A DNA stretch of 64,000 nt from Polynucleobacter paneuropaeus (GTDB lineage Bacteria; Pseudomonadota; Gammaproteobacteria; Burkholderiales; Burkholderiaceae), in assembly GCF_003261235.1 (NCBI RefSeq), contig NZ_CP030085.1, positions 1 to 64,000 of the forward strand. The letters run 5' to 3'. The notes beneath the pieces were generated by a model. That model did not search any database. It had not been told where the DNA came from and saw nothing but the letters and a program-made list of their open reading frames with translations. Both the position numbers and the translations under genes were made by a program. Of the stretch, positions 37,923-46,400 are shown in pieces; position 1 is the stretch's first letter; each line of letters starts with the position of its first letter.

Positions 37923-37953
37923 CGCCCAGACCCTTTTAGGTCTGGGCGTTTTT
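37923..37953 (+). terminator. rrn operon terminator
   Basis: CGCCCAGACC (37923-37932) pairs with the segment ending GGTCTGGGCG at 37948, followed by TTTTTA. It is a strong GC-rich intrinsic terminator just after 5S. Confidence 0.92.
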
Positions 37954-37976
37954 ACTTGTGCAAAGCGCTAGAGAGA

Positions 37977-38005
37977 TTGACAGATTCTCCGTTAGGAGTC
38001 AGAAT
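37977..38005 (+). promoter_or_regulatory. Promoter of the tRNA-tuf operon
   Basis: A perfect TTGACA (37977-37982), 17-bp spacer and CAGAAT (38000-38005) lie just upstream of tRNA-Tyr. The start would fall near 38012, a few bases before the mature tRNA. Confidence 0.8.
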
Positions 38006-38016
38006 ATTGGGTTCGC

Positions 38017-38101
38017 GGAGGGGTGTCCGAGCGGCTAAAGGAGGCAGACTGTAAATCTGTTGGCTATGCCTACGTAGGTTCGAATCCTACCCCCTCCACC
38101 A
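38017..38101 (+). tRNA. tRNA-Tyr (anticodon GTA)
   Basis: An 85-nt class II tRNA with acceptor GGAGGGG paired to CCCCTCC, anticodon arm CAGA-CTGTAAA-TCTG, a long variable arm and encoded CCA. Confidence 0.96.
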
Positions 38102-38107
38102 AGATGT

Positions 38108-38181
38108 GCGGGATTAGTTTAATGGTAAAACAGCAGATTTCCAATCTTCGGTCAAGAGTTCGATTCTCTTATCCCGCTCCA
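38108..38181 (+). tRNA. tRNA-Gly (anticodon TCC)
   Basis: A 74-nt cloverleaf with acceptor GCGGGAT paired to ATCCCGC, anticodon arm AGAT-TTCCAAT-CTT region exposing TCC, and encoded CCA. Confidence 0.95.
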
Positions 38182-38202
38182 GTATTTTGTAGCAAAAGAT
38201 TG

Positions 38203-38277
<75 letters not shown>

Positions 38278-38338
38278 TGTTTCAGATTTATAAATTGTGA
38301 TTTCGTTGGTTTAAAGAGTTAACTAAAGGCAGACAAAA

Positions 38339-39529
38339 ATGGCAAAAGAAAAGTTTGAGCGGACAAAACCGCACGTAAACGTAGGCACCATTGGTCACGT
38401 TGACCACGGTAAAACCACTTTGACAGCAGCAATCGCAACCGTGCTTTCTAAGCAATTCGGTGGCGAAGCAAAAGCATACGATCAGATCGATGCTGCTCCT
38501 GAAGAAAAGGCCCGTGGTATTACGATTAATACTGCGCACGTTGAGTATGAGACTGCTAATCGTCACTATGCTCACGTCGATTGCCCAGGACATGCTGACT
38601 ACGTTAAGAACATGATTACTGGCGCTGCCCAAATGGACGGCGCAATTTTGGTTTGCTCTGCAGCTGACGGCCCAATGCCACAAACCCGTGAGCACATCCT
38701 CTTGGCACGCCAAGTCGGTGTTCCTTACATCGTCGTGTTTTTAAACAAGTGCGACATGGTCGATGATGCTGAGTTGTTAGAGCTCGTTGAGATGGAAGTA
38801 CGTGAGCTTTTATCTAAGTACAACTTCCCTGGTGATGACACTCCAATCATCCACGGTTCTGCTAAGTTAGCCCTAGAAGGTGACGAAGGCGAATTGGGTA
38901 AAGGCGCGATCATGAAATTGGCCGAAGCTTTAGATACTTATATTCCTACTCCAGAGCGCGCGATTGATGGTGCGTTCTTGATGCCAGTAGAAGATGTGTT
39001 CTCGATCTCTGGTCGCGGCACTGTTGTGACTGGTCGTATTGAGCGCGGTATTGTTAAGGTAGGTGAAGAGATTGAAATCATTGGTATTAAGCCCACTCTC
39101 AAAACCACTTGTACTGGTGTAGAGATGTTCCGCAAACTGCTCGATCAAGGTCAAGCAGGCGATAACGTCGGTATTTTGTTACGTGGTACTAAGCGTGAAG
39201 AAGTTGAGCGTGGCCAAGTCTTGGCCAAGCCAGGTTCAATCACCCCACATACCCACTTTACAGCCGAGGTTTATATCTTGGGTAAAGATGAAGGTGGTCG
39301 TCATACTCCGTTCTTTAACAACTATCGTCCCCAGTTTTACTTCCGTACTACGGACGTAACGGGTTCAATCGAGTTGCCAAAAGACAAAGAGATGGTCATG
39401 CCTGGCGATAACGTCACCATTACCGTCAAACTCATCGCGCCAATTGCGATGGAAGAAGGTTTACGTTTTGCAATCCGTGAAGGTGGCCGTACTGTTGGCG
39501 CCGGAGTGGTTGCGAAGATTTTGGCTTAA
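38339..39529 (+). CDS. tuf: Elongation factor Tu (first copy)
   Basis: EF-Tu is the GTPase that delivers aminoacyl-tRNA to the ribosome. The product is 396 aa. The G1 motif is GHVDHGKT (19-26), the switch II motif DCPGHADY, and NKCD the G4 motif. The three-domain length matches the family. The gene follows tRNA-Tyr, -Gly and -Thr and precedes tRNA-Trp-secE-nusG, the tufB arrangement of E. coli. Its sequence is identical in every base I compared to the second copy at 55141-56331, indicating concerted evolution by gene conversion. Confidence 0.98.
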   Translation: MAKEKFERTKPHVNVGTIGHVDHGKTTLTAAIATVLSKQFGGEAKAYDQIDAAPEEKARGITINTAHVEYETANRHYAHVDCPGHADYVKNMITGAAQMDGAILVCSAADGPMPQTREHILLARQVGVPYIVVFLNKCDMVDDAELLELVEMEVRELLSKYNFPGDDTPIIHGSAKLALEGDEGELGKGAIMKLAEALDTYIPTPERAIDGAFLMPVEDVFSISGRGTVVTGRIERGIVKVGEEIEIIGIKPTLKTTCTGVEMFRKLLDQGQAGDNVGILLRGTKREEVERGQVLAKPGSITPHTHFTAEVYILGKDEGGRHTPFFNNYRPQFYFRTTDVTGSIELPKDKEMVMPGDNVTITVKLIAPIAMEEGLRFAIREGGRTVGAGVVAKILA

Positions 39530-39545
39530 GTAATTTTTGAAATAA

Positions 39546-39621
39546 AGGGGTGTAGCTCAATTGGCAGAGCGTTGGTCTCCAAAACCAAAGGTTGGGGGTT
39601 CGATGCCCTCCGCCCCTGCCA
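39546..39621 (+). tRNA. tRNA-Trp (anticodon CCA)
   Basis: A 76-nt cloverleaf with acceptor AGGGGTG paired to CGCCCCT, anticodon arm TTGGT-CTCCAAA-ACCAA and encoded CCA. It lies between tuf and secE as in many beta-proteobacteria. Confidence 0.96.
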
Positions 39622-39641
39622 CGATTTGAACTGAAAGCAAT

Positions 39642-40019
39642 ATGTCGCAACAAACGGTAAGTCATTCTGAAGAAAAAAGCAGTTGGGTCTCCGGACTCGC
39701 CGCTCTGATTGTCGTTGCAGCACTAGTCTTGTATTACGTGCTTGTCGATCAATCCTTGTTGTTGCGTTTAGCTGTTTTGTTTGGCGGTATTGCGATCGCA
39801 GTTTTGATTGTGGCGATTTCACCAGAAGGGCGTAGGTTTTTCTCCTATGCGAAAGATTCTTGGTACGAAGCAAAAAAAGTTGTTTGGCCAACTCGTAAAG
39901 AGGCAACCCAAATGACTTTGGTCGTATTTGGTTTTGTTCTGATCATGTCCATATTTTTATGGGTTGCAGACAAATTGATTGAATGGCTAGTTTTTTCAGT
40001 CTTATTAGGCTGGAAGTGA
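39642..40019 (+). CDS. secE: Preprotein translocase subunit SecE
   Basis: SecE stabilises the SecY channel. The 125-aa product has three hydrophobic helices (about 17-34, 40-58 and 90-115), as in E. coli SecE (127 aa). The conserved segment SWYEAKKVVWPTRKEATQ precedes the essential third helix. The gene is 20 bp after tRNA-Trp and 9 bp before nusG. Confidence 0.96.
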   Translation: MSQQTVSHSEEKSSWVSGLAALIVVAALVLYYVLVDQSLLLRLAVLFGGIAIAVLIVAISPEGRRFFSYAKDSWYEAKKVVWPTRKEATQMTLVVFGFVLIMSIFLWVADKLIEWLVFSVLLGWK

Positions 40020-40028
40020 GTAATAAAA

Positions 40029-40601
40029 ATGATTGATTCTGAATTGGCCGTAAACCCACAAGCTACTGGCAATATGCGCTGGTACGTTATTCATGCTTAT
40101 TCGGGCATGGAAAAAAGTGTGAAAAAAGGTCTTGAAGAGCGGATAGCACGCTCGGGGATGTCTGAAAAATTTGGCCGTATTTTGGTCCCATCTGAGGAAG
40201 TGGTGGAGATTAAATCTGGCCAAAAGTCAGTTTCTGAGCGCCGTTTCTTCCCAGGGTACGTCCTGATTGAGATGGAAATGACCGATGAAAGCTGGCATTT
40301 GGTGAAAAATACGCCAAAAGTGACCGGTTTTGTTGGTGGCGTCCGCAATCGTCCAAGTCCGATTTCTACGGCTGAAGTGGCCAAAATCATGGATCAAATG
40401 CAGGCCGGGGTTGATAAACCCAAGCCTAAGACCCTCTTTGAGGTGGGTGAGATTGTGCGGGTCAAAGAAGGCCCATTTGTTGATTTCAATGGAAATATTG
40501 AAGAAGTCAATTATGAGAAGTCAAGATTGCGCGTTTCTGTTACAATTTTTGGCCGCGGTACCCCAGTTGAACTCGAGTTCGGCCAGGTAGAAAAGATGTA
40601 A
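40029..40601 (+). CDS. nusG: Transcription termination/antitermination protein NusG
   Basis: NusG binds RNA polymerase, links it to Rho or to ribosomal protein S10, and modulates pausing. The 190-aa product has the NGN domain starting at MRWYVIHAYSGMEKSV (about 16-31), with FFPGYVLIEM, and a C-terminal KOW domain with VGEIVRVKEGPFVDFNG. Fifteen extra residues precede the family start. It forms the usual secE-nusG pair. Confidence 0.97.
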   Translation: MIDSELAVNPQATGNMRWYVIHAYSGMEKSVKKGLEERIARSGMSEKFGRILVPSEEVVEIKSGQKSVSERRFFPGYVLIEMEMTDESWHLVKNTPKVTGFVGGVRNRPSPISTAEVAKIMDQMQAGVDKPKPKTLFEVGEIVRVKEGPFVDFNGNIEEVNYEKSRLRVSVTIFGRGTPVELEFGQVEKM

Positions 40602-40761
40602 AAAACAAGGACTTAGTCCGGTTTTGTAGTAGTTGAATTTAAGTGGTTATTTAGTTTTAGTAATTAACCGAGGAGCGGAGCTAGAAAGCCAAAACCTAGC
40701 GAAGCGTTTACTCAACGGCGGTCTTTCCTTATGAGGTCAGGCGCGCTTTTAGGAGCAACAC
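40602..40761 (+). promoter_or_regulatory. Leader region of rplKA
   Basis: A 160-bp non-coding gap before rplK. A small stem GGAC-TTA-GTCC is near 40609, and purine-rich segments precede the AGGAGC Shine-Dalgarno at 40751-40756. In E. coli, L1 represses this operon through the leader; I cannot identify the exact binding site here. Confidence 0.5.
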
Positions 40762-41193
40762 ATGGCAAAGAAGATTATTGGCTTTATCAAACTGCAGATC
40801 CCTGCAGGTAAAGCAAACCCCTCACCTCCCGTGGGCCCAGCATTGGGTCAACGCGGTTTGAACATTATGGAATTCTGTAAGGCGTTCAATGCTCAAACTC
40901 AGAGCATGGAGCCAGGCCTTCCAATTCCAGTTGTGATCACAGCATTTGCTGATAAGAGCTTCACGTTCATCATGAAGACTCCCCCAGCAACCATCATGAT
41001 CAAGAAGGCTGCGAAGTTGGAGAAGGGTTCACCACGTCCCCATACCGATAAGGTTGGAAAAATTACTCGTGCTCAAGCAGAAGAAATTGCTAAAGCAAAA
41101 ATGCCCGATTTAACAGCTGCTGATATGGACGCTGCTGTAAGAACAATCGCTGGTAGCGCCCGTTCCATGGGCATCACTGTGGAAGGTCTCTAA
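40762..41193 (+). CDS. rplK: 50S ribosomal protein L11
   Basis: L11 is part of the GTPase-associated centre and binds the 1070 region of 23S rRNA. The 143-aa product starts KKIIGFIKLQIPAGKANPSP, with the conserved PPVGPALGQRGLNIMEFCKAFN, and a C-terminal rRNA-binding domain ending IAGSARSMGITVEG. It begins the rplKAJL-rpoBC gene group and is 2 bp from rplA. Confidence 0.98.
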   Translation: MAKKIIGFIKLQIPAGKANPSPPVGPALGQRGLNIMEFCKAFNAQTQSMEPGLPIPVVITAFADKSFTFIMKTPPATIMIKKAAKLEKGSPRPHTDKVGKITRAQAEEIAKAKMPDLTAADMDAAVRTIAGSARSMGITVEGL

Positions 41194-41195
41194 TC

Positions 41196-41897
41196 ATGAC
41201 TAAATTATCTAAACGCGTTAAAGCGATTCAATCTAAGGTTGATCGCAATAAGTTTTATTCATTGGAAGACGCATTGACACTCGTTAAAGAGTGCGCAACT
41301 GCCAAGTTCGATGAGTCTATTGACGTTGCTGTTCAGCTTGGTATTGATGCCAAGAAATCTGACCAAGTTGTGCGTGGCGCAGTGGTGCTTCCAGCTGGTA
41401 CAGGTAAGCATGTTCGTGTTGCAGTTTTTGCTCAAGGCGAGAAAGCTGAACAAGCTAAAGCTGCTGGTGCAGAGATTGTTGGTATGGAAGAGTTGGCTGA
41501 TCAGATCAAAGGCGGCAAGATTGATTTTGACGTTTTGATCGCCTCCCCAGACACCATGAAGATCGTAGGTACTTTAGGTCAAGTGTTGGGCCCACGCGGC
41601 TTGATGCCAAATCCAAAAGTAGGAACCGTTACCCCTGACGTTGCAACTGCAGTTAAGAATGCAAAAGCAGGTCAAGTGCAATTCCGTGTGGACAAAGCCG
41701 GTATCGTGCACGCAAGCATTGGTCGTCGTTCATTCGAGCCAACTGCATTGAAGACCAATTTGCTCGCATTGCTTGAGGCTTTGAATAAAGCAAAGCCACC
41801 TGCATCTAAGGGAATTTATTTGAAGAAGGTTGCCGTAAGCAGCACCATGGGTGCAGGCGTACGTGTGGATCAGGCTTCGCTACAAGCAGCACAGTAA
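41196..41897 (+). CDS. rplA: 50S ribosomal protein L1
   Basis: L1 forms the mobile stalk near the E site and in E. coli also represses translation of its own operon. The 233-aa product has the conserved VLGPRGLMPNPKVGTVTPDV and the C-terminal MGAGVRVDQASL. The length matches E. coli (234 aa). It starts 2 bp after rplK, so translation is probably coupled. Confidence 0.98.
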   Translation: MTKLSKRVKAIQSKVDRNKFYSLEDALTLVKECATAKFDESIDVAVQLGIDAKKSDQVVRGAVVLPAGTGKHVRVAVFAQGEKAEQAKAAGAEIVGMEELADQIKGGKIDFDVLIASPDTMKIVGTLGQVLGPRGLMPNPKVGTVTPDVATAVKNAKAGQVQFRVDKAGIVHASIGRRSFEPTALKTNLLALLEALNKAKPPASKGIYLKKVAVSSTMGAGVRVDQASLQAAQ

Positions 41898-42123
41898 TTT
41901 GTAGCAAAAGAACTTTGGGTCGACTCTGTAACTAGAGTCGAACATCAAAGACCGTTGGCGGATTAGTTTGCTTGGAAAGAAATTAATTCTTAATTGTTAC
42001 GAAAGTAATAGCCAGCGCAGATGGCGACCCTGAAAAGATTTCGCAAGAGTTTCTTGTGATTGAACAATCAGACGCTGGTGTGTAACCCCAACTGGAAACA
42101 GTTGGTTTTTATGGAGTTAAACC
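41898..42123 (+). promoter_or_regulatory. L10 leader region of rplJL
   Basis: A 226-bp leader before rplJ. It contains the inverted repeat CGACTCTGTAACTAGAGTCG near 41922 and a longer structured stretch. It ends in the hairpin CCAACTG-GAAA-CAGTTGG (42088-42105) followed by TTTTT (42106-42110), which looks like an intrinsic terminator placed just before the rplJ ribosome-binding site. In other bacteria the L10-L12 complex binds this leader to repress the operon; that role is inferred. Confidence 0.7.
42088..42110 (+). terminator. Terminator-like hairpin (possible attenuator) before rplJ
   Basis: A 7-bp perfect stem with a GAAA tetraloop is followed by five T. It lies 13 bp before the rplJ GTG start, so complete termination here would silence rplJL and reduce rpoBC. 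Partial termination or regulated read-through is likely. Confidence 0.6.
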
Positions 42124-42765
42124 GTGCCTTTGAATGTAGAAGACAAAAAAGCAATCGTTGCTGATGTCGGCGCTCAATTGGCTGGAGCCCAAACTGTTGT
42201 TCTCGCTGAATACCGTGGTATTCCAGTTGAGGAATTGACAAAGCTGCGTGCTAGCGCTCGTAGTCAAGGTGTATATCTTCGTGTTTTGAAGAACACATTG
42301 GCGCGTCGTGCTGCACAAGGCACACAGTTTGAGCCTCTTGCTGATTCGATGGTTGGCCCCTTGATCTATGGCATCTCTGCAGATCCAATTGCTTCGGCAA
42401 AAGTACTGCAAGGCTTTGCGAAGACTCAAGACAAGCTAGTCATCACTGCTGGCTTATACAACGGCAAGTTGTTGGATGTGGCTGGCGTTAAAGCCCTCGC
42501 AACAATTCCAAGTCGCGACGAGTTGTTATCGCAGTTGTTGGGCGTCATGTTGGCCCCAGTATCTGCAATGGCTCGCGTATTGGGTGCCGTAGCAGCACAA
42601 AAGGCAGCCGGGGCACCTGCTCCAGCAGCAGCACCTGTAGCAGAAGTTGCAGCAGCTCCAGCAGAAGTAGTTGCTGAAGCCGCCGCACCAGAAGCAAGTG
42701 CTGAGCCTGCAGCTGCAAGCCCAGAAGCTGGAACAGAAAGCAATGAAACCCCTGCCGCTGAATAA
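42124..42765 (+). CDS. rplJ: 50S ribosomal protein L10
   Basis: L10 anchors the L7/L12 stalk and with it represses its own translation. The product is 213 aa from GTG 42124. The core (MPLNVEDKKAIVADV..., and LGVMLAPVSAMARVLGA near 139-155) matches the normal 165-170-aa protein. Residues 163-213 form an extra tail made almost wholly of Ala, Pro, Glu, Val and Ser with no Lys or Arg. Such a tail is unusual for an RNA-bound protein. A GGAG Shine-Dalgarno at 42113-42116 supports the start. Confidence 0.96.
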   Translation: MPLNVEDKKAIVADVGAQLAGAQTVVLAEYRGIPVEELTKLRASARSQGVYLRVLKNTLARRAAQGTQFEPLADSMVGPLIYGISADPIASAKVLQGFAKTQDKLVITAGLYNGKLLDVAGVKALATIPSRDELLSQLLGVMLAPVSAMARVLGAVAAQKAAGAPAPAAAPVAEVAAAPAEVVAEAAAPEASAEPAAASPEAGTESNETPAAE

Positions 42766-42801
42766 GCGACAGATTAACTATTTAAGTATTAGGAGCTAAA
42801 A

Positions 42802-43179
42802 ATGGCGATTACTAAAGAAGAAATTATTGATGCAGTAGGTAGCATGTCTGTAATGGATTTGAACGACTTGGTTAAAGCGTTCGAAGAGAAGTTTGGCGTA
42901 TCCGCTGCGGCGATGGCTGTTGCTGGTCCTGCTGGTGCAGGCGGTGGCGGTGCTGCTGCTGAAGAGCAAACAGAATTTACTGTTAACTTGCTCGAAGCTG
43001 GCGCAAACAAGGTTTCAGTAATTAAGGCAGTTCGTGAAATTACTGGTCTTGGCCTCAAAGAAGCAAAAGACTTGGTTGATGGTGCACCTAAGCCAATCAA
43101 AGAAGGCGTTGATAAAAAGACTGCCGAAGAAGCCAAGAAGAAGCTCGAAGAAGCTGGCGCGAAAGCAGAACTCAAGTAA
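42802..43179 (+). CDS. rplL: 50S ribosomal protein L7/L12
   Basis: L7/L12 forms the flexible stalk that recruits translation factors. The 125-aa product has the N-terminal dimerisation domain (MAITKEEIIDAVGSMSVMDL), an Ala/Gly-rich hinge (GPAGAGGGGAAAEE), and the globular C-terminal domain with KVSVIKAVREITGLGLKEAK. Size and hinge are normal. An AGGAGC Shine-Dalgarno at 42791-42796 supports the start. It is normally present in several copies per ribosome. Confidence 0.98.
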   Translation: MAITKEEIIDAVGSMSVMDLNDLVKAFEEKFGVSAAAMAVAGPAGAGGGGAAAEEQTEFTVNLLEAGANKVSVIKAVREITGLGLKEAKDLVDGAPKPIKEGVDKKTAEEAKKKLEEAGAKAELK

Positions 43180-43405
43180 TGCAACTTTAGCTAGCGTCTC
43201 CCAAAAGGAGTCGTTAGCCATGTTGGGTTTGACCTTTAGAGGTCAAACCCGATTTCATTTCTGATTGAAATCGGGTTTGCCTTCTGATACGACTGCAGAA
43301 TGCAAGTTTGGTCGGACACTGAATCTGAGGATTTAGTGTTGTCCGCCAGTGGTTGGTAGTGGCCAACCGCCAAATCTTTGTACAGTCGCTGAATTCGGAG
43401 ATGAA
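43180..43405 (+). promoter_or_regulatory. rplL-rpoB intergenic region with overlapping hairpins
   Basis: A 226-bp gap. Hairpin 1 pairs 43225-43235 with 43240-43250 (11 bp, loop TTAG). Hairpin 2 pairs 43244-43257 with 43266-43279 (14 bp, 8-nt loop). They share 43244-43250, so both cannot form fully at once. This is where E. coli has its attenuator and RNase III site that lower rpoBC relative to rplJL; a similar role is inferred. Confidence 0.75.
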
Positions 43406-46400
43406 ATGAACTATAGCTTCACCGAACGCAAGCGAGTCCGTAAAAGCTTTGCTAAGCGAGTAAATAATCACCAGGTTCCATACCTGATTGCAACCCAGCT
43501 GGAGTCCTACGCTAAATTTTTGCAGGCAGAGAAGCCTCCAACTTCGCGTATTACAGAAGGCCTACAAGCCGCATTTACTTCTGCCTTCCCAATTGTTTCC
43601 AACAATGGCTATGCACGTATGGAATACGTGTCATATCAATTGTCGCAGCCACCATTTGACGTCAAAGAATGTCAACAACGGGGCTATACCTACCATTCTG
43701 CCTTGCGCGCCAAAGTTCGCTTGATCATTTATGACCGCGAAGCGCCTACTAAGGTTAAGGAAGTCAAAGAGAGCGAAGTCTACATGGGTGAGATTCCCCT
43801 GATGACTGAGAATGGCTCTTTTGTCATCAACGGTACTGAGCGCGTGATCGTTTCTCAGTTGCACCGTTCCCCAGGCGTGTTCTTCGAACACGATAAAGGC
43901 AAGACTCATAGTTCTGGTAAGTTGCTGTTCTCAGCACGCATCATTCCTTACCGTGGTTCATGGCTCGATTTCGAGTTTGATCCAAAAGATATTTTGTATT
44001 TCCGCGTTGATCGTCGTCGTAAGATGCCTGTCACCATTTTGCTTAAAGCAATTGGCTTAAACAATGAGCAAATTCTTGCAAACTTCTTTAATTTTGATCA
44101 TTTCACCTTGAGTGCAAATGGTGGATCGATGGAGTTTGTCCCTGAGCGCTTGCGTGGCCAGTTAGCCAACTTTGATGTGCTTGATAAGAATGGCGTCGTT
44201 GTCATTCAAAAAGATAAGCGTATCAACGCAAAACACATTCGTGAACTCGAAGCCGCTAAAACAAAGAACATCGTTGTTCCAGATGACTATTTAATTGGCC
44301 GCGTTGTGGCACGTAATATTATTGATCCAGACTCAGGTGAAATCTTAGCGTACGCTAATGATGAGATTACTGAAGAGTTGTTGGCCACCTTGCGTGATGC
44401 AGGTATCAAGCAACTAGAAACCATCTATACCAATGATCTGGATTCTGGTGCTTACATTTCTCAGACATTGCGTACTGATGAAACAGCTGATCAAACCGCA
44501 GCACGTATTGCGATCTATCGCATGATGCGTCCTGGCGAGCCACCAACAGAAGATGCAGTTGAGGCTTTATTCCAGCGCTTGTTCTACAGCGAAGACAGCT
44601 ATGACTTGTCACGTGTTGGTCGTATGAAGGTCAATAGCCGTTTGAACCGTCCAGAGATGGAAGGTCCAATGGTTTTATCCAATGAAGATATTCTCGACAC
44701 GATTAAGTCCCTCGTTGATTTACGTAACGGCAAAGGCGAGGTAGACGATATTGACCACTTAGGTAATCGTCGTGTACGTTGCGTTGGTGAGTTGGCTGAG
44801 AATCAGTTCCGTGCAGGTTTATCCCGCGTAGAGCGTGCAGTAAAAGAGCGTCTTGGTCAAGCTGAAACAGAAAACTTGATGCCGCATGATTTGATTAACA
44901 GCAAGCCAATCTCTTCAGCGATTCGTGAGTTCTTTGGTTCTTCACAGCTGTCTCAGTTTATGGATCAAACCAACCCACTTTCAGAGATCACGCACAAGCG
45001 TCGTATTTCTGCATTGGGACCTGGTGGTTTGACACGTGAGCGTGCAGGCTTTGAGGTGCGCGACGTGCATCCAACCCACTATGGCCGTGTTTGTCCAATT
45101 GAAACTCCAGAAGGACCAAACATTGGTCTGATCAACTCACTCGCGCTTTTTGCCCGTTTGAATGAGCACGGTTTCTTGGAAACGCCATATCGCAAAGTTG
45201 CTAATAGCAAGGTAAGCGATGAAGTTGTTTATTTATCAGCAATTGAAGAGGCGAAGTATGTGATTGCTCAGGCAAACGCGACGATCGACAAGAATGGTAA
45301 GTTAGCCGATGAGTTGGTTTCAGCTCGTCAAGCTGGCGAAACCATGATGGTTAGCCCAGAGCGCATCGATTTCATCGACGTTGCTCCAAGTCAGATCGTT
45401 TCTGCTGCTGCTTCACTCGTTCCATTCCTAGAGCACGATGATGCGAACCGTGCTTTGATGGGTGCGAACATGCAGCGTCAAGCAGTTCCTTGCTTACGTC
45501 CTGATAAACCATTAGTTGGTACTGGTCTCGAGCGCATTGTTGCGGTTGACTCTGGCACTGTTGTGCTGGCAAATCGCGGCGGTATCGTTGATTACGTCGA
45601 TGCAAATCGTGTCGTGATTCGTGTAAACGATGATGAAACTGCAGCCGGTGAAGTTGGTGTGGATATTTACAACCTCATCAAATATACCCGCTCAAATCAA
45701 AACACCAATATCAATCAGCGCCCAATCGTAAAAGTAGGCGATCGTGTTGAGCGTGGCGATGTGGTTGCTGACGGCGCCTCTACCGATTTAGGTGAGTTGG
45801 CTTTGGGTCAAAATATGACTGTGGCATTTATGCCATGGAATGGTTATAACTTCGAAGACTCCATCTTGATTTCTGAGAAGGTTGTTGCAGATGACCGTTA
45901 CACCTCGATTCATATTGAAGAGTTATCTGTAGTTGCTCGTGATACTAAGTTAGGGTCCGAAGAAATTACTCGCGATATCTCTAATTTGGCTGAGTCACAA
46001 CTCTCTCGTTTAGATGAAAGCGGTATTGTTTACATTGGCGCTGAAGTTGAAGCCGGCGACGTATTGGTTGGTAAGGTAACTCCAAAAGGCGAAACAACTC
46101 TTACCCCAGAAGAGAAATTACTACGTGCGATCTTCGGTGAAAAAGCATCCGATGTTAAAGATACTTCTTTGCGTGTTCCTTCTGGAATGATTGGTACCGT
46201 AATCGATGTTCAAGTCTTCACCCGTGAAGGTATTGAGCGCGATGCCCGTGCACAGTCGATTATTCAGGAAGAATTACAACGCTACCGCTTGGACTTAAAT
46301 GACCAATTGCGTATTGTTGAAGGTGACGCCTTCATGCGTTTAGAAAAACTCTTGGTTGGTAAAGTTGCCAATGGCGGTCCTCAGAAATTAGCCAAAGGCA

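Noticed and set aside
42426..43184. Minus-strand Ala/Ser-rich frames opposite rplJ and rplL
   Set aside because: They mirror the repetitive Ala codons of L10 and L7/L12 on the other strand; the plus-strand genes are certain.
43349..43405. N-terminal extension of RpoB
   Set aside because: The family N-terminus begins at MNYSFTERKR (43406) with a good Shine-Dalgarno; the extension lies in the regulatory gap.
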